The translations under genes were made by a program, and so were the position numbers. From NCBI RefSeq assembly GCF_963678635.1, contig NC_087062.1, forward strand, positions 44,036,395 to 44,100,394: a stretch of DNA of 64,000 nucleotides, read 5' to 3'. Under the pieces are notes generated by a model. It was not told the DNA's origin, searched no databases, and was given only the letters and a program-made list of their open reading frames with translations. The stretch's first letter is position 1. Every line of letters begins with the position of its first letter. The DNA comes from Symsagittifera roscoffensis (taxonomy: Eukaryota; Xenacoelomorpha; Acoela; Convolutidae). Below, in pieces: positions 24,515 through 36,600 of the stretch.

Positions 24515-25850
24515 TATTACATACATACATAAAAACAGGCATGCATAATTACATAAATACATACAAGCATGCATATATACAAACAAACATACATTCAGTC
24601 ACTCATACATACATACATACATACTTACATATACACATACATGCATACATACAAACACATGTACATATAAACATACAAAAATACATACATTTATACATAC
24701 ATACATACATACATACATACATACATACATACAAAAAACATTTTTTTATACATACATATATACATACAAAAATTACTACATATTTACATGCATACATACA
24801 TACATCATGCAAACAAACATAAATAGATACACACACACATACATACATACATACATACGGACATACATACATAGATACAAACATACATACATTCTTTCAT
24901 ATGTACAAACATACATACATAGAAACCTATACAGATTCATTCATACATTCAAACATATATACATGCAGGCATACATACATACATACAAAGAAAAAACTTA
25001 CATACATTTATACACAAATACTTACATACATACATAATTACATACTTACATATATTCATAGATACATATGTAAATACAAACATACCTTCAATTTTGCGTT
25101 GATTTATAAATACATACTTTCATCCATACATATAAGCATACATGTATACATACATTCATACATACATATTTGCATACATACGTACATACTTACATACACA
25201 CAAAAATTTAAACATACATACAAAATTTCATACAGACATACAAATATACATACATTCAAAAATACAAACAAACATATATTCATAGATACAATCGTTTATA
25301 GATACATACCTTCGTTTTTCCCTATATACATACATACAATTATTCATCCATACATCCATTCCTACATTCATACATAGATACATACATAAGTAAATAAATA
25401 CATACATACATACATGCATGCATACAAACATACATACATAATTACACACACATACATAACTACATACATACATACATACATGCATACATACAGAAATTCA
25501 TATATACTTACATATATATTTATTTATATACATACTTACATACATACATACATATATACATACATACATACATACATACATACATACATACATACATACA
25601 TACATACATACATGCATATATACATACATACAAATATACATACACACATACATACACACATACATAGATACATACATACATATATACATACATACATGCA
25701 TACATACATACATACATACATACATACATACATACATACATACATACATACATACATACATACATACATACATACATACATACATACATACATACATACA
25801 TACCTACTTGCATATATAGATACAATCCTACATTCATAATTACATGCATA
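24515..25850. repeat. TACA/TGTA tetranucleotide microsatellite, about 1.3 kb
   Basis: The array is almost pure (TACA)n with interruptions such as TATA, AACA and TGCA, purest at 25550-25800. A 4-base unit without stop combinations gives long open frames in several phases: Tyr-Ile-His-Thr on the plus strand and Met-Tyr-Val-Cys on the minus strand. These are not genes. Confidence 0.97.
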
Positions 25851-26039
25851 AATAGATTTAAAAATAATACATACACACTTCTGCCAAAAACAGTCGAAGT
25901 TTGTGTTTCAGTCATTTTTCTATTCGTTTTTTTTTGGGTCGAAAAATCCTCTGTCGATTGTTTTCTCTGCGTCTATTACTTTGAAGAATTTTTCTCCACT
26001 AATTTTTCCTGATCGCTGTTAATTTTTCTTCGAACGCGG

Positions 26040-26575
26040 TTAACTTTACCCTTTGGTCGCAACGATCGCGTCGCGGGCACATTGCTTCTGTTAGAAAAAT
26101 CCCGAATTACTCATTTTGGTCGGGACAGTCTGGAAATACCAAATTTTTGCCGCGACCGTCTGATCATAAAACCAAAATCTCGACCCGGGTATTTTGGCGC
26201 CGAAACGGAAACGTCACACACCCCGACCCTTAAATCCACCCCTGAACTAAAAAATTAGGCAGAAAAAATGCACAAGATCACATTGCGGCATTTACAAGAC
26301 ATTTGTATTTTCAGAGACAATTTTTTTATAACGTTATAACCAAAAAATTTTCTCGCCAAACTCTCATGAATGATTATTTTCTCTCGACCGGACGTGGAAA
26401 AAAACTCAAACAACTTTCCGTTACTTCGAAATACTCGTTCAGACATTAGATTTTTTAACTCAGTTTACTCAAAACGAAACTTTTTGGTCGAGACGGTCGA
26501 AACATACCGAACTTTGGTCCAAATGGTCAAAACATAACAGTTTTTGGCCGAGACAGTCGACCCGGGAACATTGAT
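26040..26575. repeat. GGTCGAAACATA satellite, block 2
   Basis: Scattered units such as TTGGTCGGGACAGTC, GGTCGAGACGGTCGAAACATA (in two halves) and GGCCGAGACAGTCGACCCGGG flank a MITE end at 26243 (ATCCACCCCTG). CTCGACCCGGG is shared with block 1 at 9.58 kb, so the two blocks are related. Confidence 0.5.
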
Positions 26576-26583
26576 TGCATCTC

Positions 26584-26640
26584 AGGGCAAAGCCTTTAAT
26601 GTTCCGACTGCCCCTTAATCCATATCGAATAATTTTTGGG
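26584..26640 (-). repeat. Dispersed GCAGTCGGAACATT repeat, copy
   Basis: Read on the minus strand it gives GGGGCAGTCGGAACATTAAAGGCTTTGCCCTG (in parts), matching the ends at 29.64, 43.75 and 51.15 kb. It lies just outside the left end of the CACTG-ended element. Confidence 0.5.
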
Positions 26641-26819
26641 AGAAGAAAATACTGAAAAATTATATTTTTTGGACAAAATCAAAGATCAATTGTAAAACTT
26701 TGAGTCGTACGAAAATATTAGGACCGATTAACTAGCCTTAATTCGTTTGGAAACGATTTTGTTGGGTCAGATAGTTCGCCATTCATAAACAGTTTGTGTT
26801 ACGCTTTCAGCATTACGCG

Positions 26820-27968
26820 CACTGACAAAAAAGAATAAGGATCGATTCTTCTATAAAAAAGAATGTAAATTTAGTTGAGATTGATTTTATTGAGAAAAAA
26901 AGTAGGAAGATTAAATAGAAAAGGTTAAGATTGATTTAGATTAGTTTTAAACTGATTAAAAACTATTCAAAAATCCCAAACAAAAATTAATCTAAATCAA
27001 TTTTAAAGTGATTTACATCAATTTTTCTTAGATCTTAAATTGTTTTTGTTTTTAGGGAGGTTGAAACAGATTTAAAATGATATAAAAACATCTTTTTTCA
27101 ATCGAATTTTATCATTTTTGAAATTGAATTACATTTGATAGCATATTGTAGCATAATAAAAAAAGCAAAAAAGGTTTTTGAACATATCTATAATAAACTA
27201 TGGTTTCTTCGAAAAATGTGTGCTCAAAACTGATCCATTTTAACCATTTTTTTTAGTTTTTCAGGTTTCTGCCAACAATCTGATTTACAATGATGATTTT
27301 TTTCAATTTTGTTGCATGATTTTGAGCTCAAAACTGAATTTAAATTAACAAATTTTCGTGATTTGTTTCATAGGTTGTTTCCCAATATCTGATTTACAAT
27401 GATAATTTTTGATGATTTGTTGCAAACTTTTGCGCTCAAAATTTGATTTATTGTAACCCTTTTCTTGATTTGTTAATTAAGTTTATGCCCATAATCTGTT
27501 TTACAATGATGATTTTCTATGAGTTCATTTTATAAATCCGAACTCGAAATCTGATTTTTGTGGACCATTTTGTTGATTTTTATAACATCTAGCACGTCTA
27601 ATTTTGTCTTAAAAATCGAGAATGAAATATTTCAAATATTTTTTAAATTGCATATTTTTTTCACAGTGGGAGCAAAAAACTGATTTAAATTGATTTGAAA
27701 TGGATTTTCAAGCGCTTAAATCGATCTGCTCAGGGTCTCTTAAAATGCATTTAAATGGATTTTTGTAAGATTCAGATGAAATCAAGTGCATTTTATTGAG
27801 TCCGAAAATCCATCCAAATCATTTTCAATTAATTTTATAGACAAGACAGATCGACTAAATCATATTAAAATCCGTTTCAGCTCCTAAAATTTAAATTTGA
27901 ATCGTTTTAGAAGAATTTAAAATCGATTTAAAATTAGTTAAACTAATCCGAAACCGTTTTTGTCAGTG
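26820..27968. mobile_element. CACTG-ended inverted-repeat element, 1149 bp
   Basis: The left end is CACTGACAAAAAAG and the right end TTTTTGTCAGTG, a perfect 12-bp inverted repeat with weaker extension (GGAT at corresponding distance). The interior is AT-rich, with many ATTTAAATTGATTT-like words that are partly self-complementary, and has no coding capacity. This is a nonautonomous DNA transposon. CACTG ends fit CACTA/EnSpm-like and some other superfamilies. No clear target duplication is seen. Confidence 0.6.
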
Positions 27969-27981
27969 AGGGTATGAGTAC

Positions 27982-28085
27982 GAGACTGCTAGTATCAGGG
28001 CAAAAATTTGATTGTTCAGACTGTCCATAAATTCGTCTCGAACAATTTTTGGCTACTGAATAATTGACGAAATATGATTTTTCAG
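27982..28085 (-). repeat. Dispersed GCAGTCGGAACATT repeat, copy
   Basis: CAGGGCAAAAATTTGATTGTTCAGACTGTCC followed (in parts) by AATTCGTCTCGAACAATTTTTGG parallels 26590-26640 in the same orientation. The two copies thus flank the CACTG-ended element. Confidence 0.45.
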
Positions 28086-30092
28086 CTGAATGTTAAGAAT
28101 CGTGTATTGAATTCATTAGACTATTTAGCCTGCCTCAATTGAATTTGGACTTTGAAAGTGCGGGATAATTCGCAACGATAATACGCGACGCTTAATTAAT
28201 GCGCGTCGAACTTTGAAGATCAAAGTATCAAACGCTCACTAATTAGGTTAATTTATCAGTGAGCGTTTCACAACAATCTTTCAGCCAGGATAGTCTAGTG
28301 CTGCGCGAGAACCTTCTCGGGCCAATAAAGATCTATGGATTGGTCCCACGAGGAAAATAATTTCGAGAAATGGTTTGAACAAAAGAAAACTACCCCGAGC
28401 AATTACATTCCTTACTTTCTGCAAAGGTCGGAACATTTGAGTCCTGTAATTAATTTTTTGAGAGCGTATGCATTTTAACGTGATCTCAAATTTTTAGGCA
28501 CATTACAGTATTAAAAGAACAGTGAAATCAGGCATAATTGTTTGGTTAATTGGCAATCTGTTGCTTTCATTGTTTTTATTCAACGAGCTGCTAAACAATT
28601 TTACTTGAGAAATTTTTGTGAGAAAATTCGATTTGTGTAATCAGAGATAAGTTCAATTTCGTTCAATCAACGTCCAGTTGTTTTTTTGGTCTGCCTAATC
28701 TCGAAGAGTGTACAAAATGAATTAGGACTGACTAATTACCCAAGGAAACTTGCCCACTGTAGGGGGTCAAGTGTGGTATCATATAAAAGCCCCAAAGGTT
28801 TCAATTCAGATTCTAAATAATTACAAATATTCAAAAACTCAATTTTTTGTTTTTCAGCTAAATTAGACGAAACTGGCCAAAAGGCTGGCCTCTCAATTAT
28901 AATTCAACCAGAACTTAAGCGCCAAAAAATTTTTTAGAACAAAAATTTTGGTTACTCTTGCTGTTTTCACCCAAATCACTTTAAACATCAATTGCAGGAT
29001 GATTTTTTGCTTCATTGTTTTTTATCTTAGAACTTTTATCCCAACTGTTTTTGTTGGAAAACTCTTTGCTTTTTGCAAAGCTCAACTACTGAGTTAATAT
29101 TTGAGTTAATTAAAATTGTTTTACAAAATGGTTGTTCCAACTTTCGTAGGAAAAAGCATTTTTATGCTTGGGCTGATTTTTCTTTTTTCGACTTCTTAAC
29201 TGAAAAATGTTGACAAAATTTTCACCTACTTTTGATCATCTTTAAAACGCTAAGAACTTGGAGAGAGATGGGTGCTTTGTTGACACGAGTTCGTTGAAGA
29301 TGATTTTTCATACCTTCAATGCAATACGAAATTCTCCAATTTTCACCCGATTAAACTCGTTTCAATCACTAATGTCAAATTTTGGTTTGATGCGTCAATT
29401 TACCCGACAGGGCCAATTTCAGTTGCTTCAATTTTTAACGCTAAATTTCGAAAGTCTTTTGAACTCAGAGGCAAATAATTTGGTCTTATCATAAGGACAG
29501 GCGCTAAATACAGGCTGTTTGTAGTTAATGTTAGCGTGTTAGGGAATACTTTGAGGAAAAAATAAAAAATTAATTTTTTTTCGACTATTTCTTCCAAATT
29601 TTCAATCAAAAAAATGAATTGGTTTTAAAGTGCAGTCGGAGCATTCAGGACTTCGCCCTGATATACAAGCACTCTTGTTTCCAATTTAATTTGACAATAT
29701 GAACATATAGGGGCTAGAAGATTCATATAAAAGTTCATATTTAAAAATGAAGCTTCATATAAGAAGATTCATATATAAATTGCTTGCCAAAAATGAGCAC
29801 TCTGTCTTGCTAATTTGTTCAAAATACTTTCGTGACAATAATTACTGTTGTTGTACACCAGCATCACTCACACCCTCATGTGATGTTTAATTGTTAGAAA
29901 AATTATTTTGAGCTTGGAGTTGCGTCACTCTGCGATATTACTTCAGAAGTCTCAGTTAAAAACTGACGTGCATTGACTTATCTCAATTGGCTTTGAGTAT
30001 AATTTCTTTTATATGGCTAATATTTTAATTACTGGACCAAATTTGTGAAGTAGTTTTTGTCTTTTTATGTAAATGTTTGATGTTTCTCACCC
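28086..30092. other. Upstream region of the DEG/ENaC gene
   Basis: No gene is supported. A plus-strand open frame at 29258-29494 is AT-rich and has no motif. A copy of the dispersed repeat (GTGCAGTCGGAGCATTCAGG) lies at 29633-29690. The promoter and any 5' noncoding exon of the channel gene should be here but cannot be placed. Confidence 0.45.
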
Positions 30093-30635
30093 ATGGCGAA
30101 AAGTGTGGATCCAGAACAACCAGATAATTATGGATACGTTCCCAAAACATCGTTCGACAACTTCACGAGAACCGAGATCAGCTCTTCCCATGATGCCAAT
30201 GGAGTTTTGTCTCAAAAATTTCCTAAAGTAGCCGACTCCAAGAAGTCCAAATGGGCTCATGTCAAAACTGCTCTCGGCAATTCAGGAGAAGCCCTCATTC
30301 CAGAGATTATTGGATCCCAGAATGTGTTCTGGGTTCTATTCTGGGTACTCGCCTACGTCGGTTTGACTACAGTTTTCATTTTTCAAATGTCAACTCTTGT
30401 CACAAGTTACCTCGAGTTCAAAGTCGACACCCAAATTTCGATCGTGCGGAACACTGAGTCAACTTTTCCGAGTGTGGTTGTTTGCAACGCGAACCCTGTT
30501 CGGAAGAGTATCATTTCCAAGATCACAAAATACCAGGGACTTGGGAATCTGGACGCTTTTGTGACGAGTACCATGTACTCCACTGCTGCGGCTGATATGG
30601 GAATGACTTTCTATGTATCCTGTAATGATGGAGAG
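30093..30635 (+). CDS. Exon 1: N-terminus, TM1, start of LDLa 1
   Basis: This exon has 181 codons and ends TGT AAT GAT GGA GAG before a GTGCAA donor. Ending here places SCNDGE directly before VCIP of exon 2, restoring an LDLa layout. The frame stays open to 30689, but that tail is AT-rich intron. The tract NVFWVLFWVLAYVGLTTVFI is TM1. Confidence 0.85.
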
Positions 30636-33600
30636 GTGCAATGTCCTGACTCCGTTAGTCATCAAATTGATCAATACTATCCCGTATAAATAGTTTGCAA
30701 TCGATTTTATACAGATAATGTGGCAAAAAACTATAAAAAATCGATTTGGAGCGATTCAAAATCGATTAAGTTTGATACAAAAACGTTGCTTGAAAAATCA
30801 ATTTCAATCAAAACTGAATCGATTTAAGTCTACTTAAAGCCATTTTTTTTGGTTTCATTTACAGACCAATTTTAGTATCAAAAAATTGATTTAATCAATT
30901 TTTTATACCAATTTTTTGTGGTATATTCATTTCATACATACTATATACAGATTATGTTCAAATTTATTCGACTATCCAACACAACAAAAAATTGGAAACA
31001 AAGTTATAAGGTATGCTTTTCAATTGGATTTCTTAAAATTGCGTGAAAAGAATATTTTGCGTGAAAAAAAACTATGAGTATCAATAAAATGTTAACTTTC
31101 TTAACAAAAATGAATTGATTTTAAATGAAATTTCAATTATTTTTTACGCCTGAAACATTCATAATATCAATTAAAATTGATGAAAAGTTGCAGTATGTTA
31201 CTTTTTTTCCCTCGAAAACCCACAGATGGAAAAAATCGTAAAAAAATTTATAAACTCAATAGTTTGCAGTAAAAGTTCTCCTCGAATGACTCTTGCTCTC
31301 TGTATCTCTGATCGAGATTCAGCAAAATTCAAAACAAAGAATTATCAAGTTAGATTAATTTTGTTGAGATGTTGATGGATATAACCACACTGATAAAATC
31401 CATTTAAATTGATTCACATCGATGTTTTAGGCAAAAAAATTGTTTCTATTTCTATCGTATCATCTATTTAAATGTAATCTAAATCAACTGGCATATCTAA
31501 ATGGCTACCCTATTTTTTTCATACAGTATTTCAGTATTTCATCTGTATAGAAATCTGTATAAATCGATTTGAGTCTCAAATTTGTCAGGGGCTTTTGGTT
31601 TTTATAACACAATTCTGTTAGTCGCACAAAAATCTAACAAAAGTTGAAAAAGATTGGTCATAATAGAAAACAGTCCTGCAGGCTCTGACAAAAAACTTTT
31701 CGGATAGAGAAAATTGAAAATTTTGGGAAATATTGAGCTTTTGGTTGTTAAAATGCTTTATTCTAATTTCAGAAAAGTCCATTAACTGAGCAAACAAACA
31801 AAAACTATGGGTAAGAAAAAAAACGCCTTTAAACAGTAAGACAAAAGTGAGTGTTTGGAAGTCATCGATGAGGTTTTTGGCTGCCAGCGTTTGTGCTAAA
31901 AAAGAAACACGTTAGTTTAAAGTTTGAAGAAAATACCTAAGAGGACAAAAAGTGTCAAGCAGATTTTAATAAAAATATGGTAAGATTATATAAAAAATTA
32001 GTCATGGAAAAAATATGTTTTGCAGCAAGAGGCAGTTTTTTTAAAGTTATAATAGTTTTAATGGTGTTTCAGAAGCTCAGCTGTTACTTTTTCTTGTGAA
32101 CTTGCAACATGTATACATTAACCCTCATGTTATTTTCAAAAAAATGGTTTGCAACCGAAATTTTACATATTCCCTAATTTCTTTTGAAATTTGGCTGTCT
32201 CGTATTAAAGTGGTAATCCCCTCCCCATCTCTGGTTATCTAATTTCCTTTTTAGGTAAATGAATTTGTATTGGTTTTAAGACGAAAAAACTCACACCGCG
32301 TGCAAAAATCAAACGTCACTTTTTTTGAAGTTTCGAGCAATTAAAGTCAAGCTCTCGAACATCAATTTTGGTTTAGAGGAGCAGTAGTAAAGTGGTTGGA
32401 TGTTCGAAGCCCTTCATGATTTGTGCTGGTTGCTTGAGGGTGAGGCAACATTACCCATTCCAAAAAGTAGCCTAACAATCATGTATATCTTAACTAGGGG
32501 CAAAACAGCGGTTCTTCGTGAATAGCCAAACAAATTGTATGTGATTACTTTTCCTTGTGGATATTTTGTCTTAATGTTAGTTAAGTCACAAAAAAAAATT
32601 CACTTATTCTTTAAATTTTTCGAACTCGATTTTCAGGTATGTATCCCAACTGCGTGGATATGTGATGCTTACACAGACTGCAGCGACGGATGGGATGAAG
32701 GCAACACCACTGCAAGTAAAACTCTCAGTTCTATGCCACTCATTTATATTTCTTGTTAACCCAAATATTTGAAAAATGGGGAGGAGCTTTGAATTCATGT
32801 GTGTTTTAGTTTTTTCTTTTTTCTTTTTTTTTGTTTTCTACAAAAAATCAGCTACCATATATGATCATCGGAGTCACATTGAGTGATTAACCATATTAAA
32901 ACCTTTTCCATTGTGATCTGAACAAAATTTAAAAAGTTCGAAAAAAATTTCTGATTTTAAGAAAAACTGTTTGAAATGTTTGATTTTTTAAATCTCAGTG
33001 CGAGCGAATAAAGCGAGGGAACAGGCGTGCAGTAGCTTATTTTAATGACTCAAAAGCTTATAATAGCTAAATTTAAACCGTAAAATTTTTGTTTTACTCG
33101 AGTAAATTTAATTTTTTTAAAACATTTTAGCGCCTTTTTGGTATCAAAAACTGCAAAATTTCTATTAAACAGCAATAAAAAAGAAAAAATTTTAGATTTT
33201 TTTTCCAGTCATTTTTCTAAAACATTGTTTTCCAATTTGCGTAGTTAACTGTGACAGTCGAATATGCCTAAGGTCTACTTTTTTGTTCATATCTTTTAAT
33301 CACAACGCGACGAAGAAACGTGAAAAATCGGTTATCCTTGTTCAAGTTTAGGACTGATAGTTCCAATCAAGCTACCCCCTCCCCCACTCCCACTCCTCTA
33401 GTAACAGGCTGATGTTTGCATATCTTCTGTAATGGCCCTTAATGGTTAGAGTAAGACTGAAGTCTGTCTACCCTAGACAAGGTTTGCTTTTTCTTATCAC
33501 AAATATTTGTTTAATGCAGTTTAATCAAAAATTTTTCATTCTCTTGCAGACCTCTAATCATTTCCTGATAATTTTTTGATATTAATTTTTTTTCTTATTT

Positions 33601-36600
33601 GCGAAAAGTCAGCGACACGAAGTGACGAAGAAATTTTAAGAATCATTCATTTGAGATAATTACAAAATTATATTTTAAAGAGGGTTTGAGGTTATTGAAC
33701 AGAAGAGGTATTCAGACTTAAGAAAAAACTCAAATGAGTGTGATTTTTATGATATATTTTACGAGCTCTTTTATGGTCTATTTGTTCTATCATAAATTTT
33801 TATTTCAGTCTCGAGTAGACTGAATTTTTATGTCAAGCCATGAAACTAGAAACAATTACTATGACAGCTCAAACTTGTAACAGGCTGATGTTTACATGTT
33901 TTCACAACTCTACAGTTCACGGTGCCCATATTTGGAAGGTTTATCAGCAAAAAAAACAGCACTTTTGAAACCCAAAACTGCCCAAATGTAGAGTAGGAAC
34001 TGTTTCCGAGTGAAACGAAGTTTGTAACTTTTTAATGAAAAAATTCTAACTCGAGAAAAGGAATGTGTTGAAGCTCCTAGAATGCAACATTGCTGAGTTT
34101 TGTAAATTGTTCAGCCCTACAATTTATTTGGATGTGATTTGTAAAAAGGGGAGTTAAACTAACTACACCTAATGGTACAAAAATTTGTACATTTTTTTCC
34201 ACACAGCGGTTGCTAAAAAGAGTCCTGCTAGTGTAGTTGATAAAAACCATTCAGCATGTAGCCATTTTTAGTGCATTTAGCTTTCGAAGTTTATTAGAAA
34301 CCAATTCATATCTTTTTGGCCAATACTATTTGGAAAACGTTTATTAGTTTTTTTTATCATCATGATAGATAACCATAAATAGTTCATATTTCAGTGAAAC
34401 AAGACTTTTTCCATCATAGCAAACTCATTTTAAGCTATCAACATTTCGTTTTTCAAAGAAGCAATTGATTTAAAGCAATCATAAGTCTGTCTTTTGATTG
34501 GTGAAATAAAAGCGGACAAAGCGTTTATTTTTATCCATACTAGGTCCTTATGACTGTGCCACTTACTCGCCAAATGGCACCTACGAGCTGTTCAACCCAG
34601 ATGGCTACTGCAACATAGGTCTCGTTAAATGCGGATCAGATCCCACTTGTGGAGTCCCATGCGATAACAACACAGAATGTGCCGATGGGTTCGACGAGTC
34701 GGAGCAGTTGAACTGCACCCAGTATTACACTTGTGGTGGGGACTTGACGGCCACCGGGTCAGACCAGACTTTCGCTTCTGAGAACTACTTGAGTGGGAGC
34801 TACCCAGCCGGCAGCCACTGTATTTGGATCATTTCCGCACAAAGTAAACTTAAATAACTTTCAAGACTACCTAAGAGATTTTAAAGCAGAATATTATTCT
34901 GAAACCATGAAAGTACATGTAATGAGCAGGGCTAATCTATGATTTTTGCGAGGGAACAATTTTTAAAAAATTGAGAAAATAAGCCAGAATTTTTGGGCAG
35001 TTTTTCGAAAACTTGTCAAAAAACTTAAGACGCCGTTATAAATGAGACTTGGTTGGAGGAACCTTTAAATGGTTGGGGTATCAAACGTCTGATGAGAACT
35101 TTTTGGGTGAGAACCTTTTAGGACAATTTGTCAAACAGGATTGAGAGATGGTGGTGGCTCTCTATCTTCTCCCTTTTCAATTTTCTACTGCTCTAATTCA
35201 AGATTTTGAGAATAAGCTAGCAATCTATTTTAAAGTTTTCTACCTGTAAAGACACGTTTCAGATGTGCTCAAATTTTTTTTCATGCTGATTTGTACTCAG
35301 GTGCATCGGATATCGTAGAGTTGACATTCGATAACAACTTTGGTATAGAGGCGAGCAACGACGGCCACTGCGCATACGACTATTTGCAGATTCGAAACGG
35401 AGCCACTGAGTCATCACCAGCCTTCTTCTTCAGTTCGGGAAGCAAACTCTGTGGTTATACGGCGCCCCCCAATCCAATTCAGTCAACGGGTCAATACATG
35501 CTGCTTCTTTTCCATACGGATAATTCCGTGCAAGATATTGGGTTTAAGATAAGCTACAAATCGGTCACTCCCTCAGCCCGAGCTAGACGTGACCTCTTGA
35601 CTCGGAATCTAACAATTCCCCCAGCAGATGGGGTTGCTTTTAATCTAGCACTATACCCAGAGCAGGACGATAAGAAAGAGCTGAGGCGCGAACGTCGTTC
35701 CAGTGGCTCCGGATATAGCTCGAGCTACCCCTACGGTGGCAGCTCTAGCTACACTTGGGGCAGTGGCAGTGGCACTGGCGGTTATTACGGTTCAACTACT
35801 TATGACTCTAATTTCTGGGATAACTACAATTCCTGGTACGATTCCTTTGACCCATATGCTAACTTTGACAATGACGGTCTCTCTGAGTACAATTGGCCCA
35901 AAGCCTACGAGCTCTCAGAAGCTCTGGATTATTCCGACCTTCGGCCATTTGCTCTGTTTTCGAATGAGGAAGTTCGCTTCTTCGGAACTCAAGCAAATGA
36001 TTTTATCGCCCAGTGTACTTTCGATGGCCGGGTCTGCAATGGTGAAAGCTTCCACCAGTTCCAAAATCCGGAGTTCGGAAACTGCTATGTGTTCAACTCT
36101 ATATTCAACAGTTCGTTTGAAAGCGGTCTTTATTCTACGCTGAGAAACACATCAAAAACCGGCAAGAAATTCGGCTTGAAGCTGACACTGTTCTTGGACA
36201 AAGACGAGTATATTGGCGTTTTAAGCCAGAGCTCAGGCGTTCATGTAAGAGTTATTCTCATGACTGTCCAAAACTGTTCCAGTAGTCGATTGCAACATTA
36301 ATCGTTCTATTTTTTACCTTAAAAATACCCACGTTATCTGTCAGACTTTGTCTAGGTGTTGGTAAATGCCCCCTACGTGCCCCCCATGCCTGACTCTGAC
36401 TCATGGGTGACGTCTGCAGGAGCTGCCACAATGATATCCGTCAAACAGGAAGTCATTACCCGCAAAGGGGGCAAGTTAGTTCATACAAAGTTTTCATAAA
36501 AATATCACAGTAAAAATAAAGTGTTTCGGAGATAATTCAATTATACAGTGCATACTCATACTCATACAATATCTGCCCACTATGATGAATAGACTGAAGA

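Noticed and set aside
24603-25915. Long open frames on both strands in the TACA array
   Set aside because: They are produced by a stop-free 4-base repeat, exist in several phases on both strands, and have no non-repeat sequence of interest.
32370-32470. Possible tRNA or tRNA-derived SINE head
   Set aside because: AGTGGTTGGATGTTCGAAGCCC recalls A-box and B-box words, but they are directly adjacent, with no room for anticodon arm, and no cloverleaf can be drawn.
35703-36143. 146-codon frame overlapping channel exon 4
   Set aside because: It is a shifted reading of the Gly/Ser/Tyr-rich linker and ENaC core; the in-phase frame matches DEG/ENaC motifs and both splice junctions.
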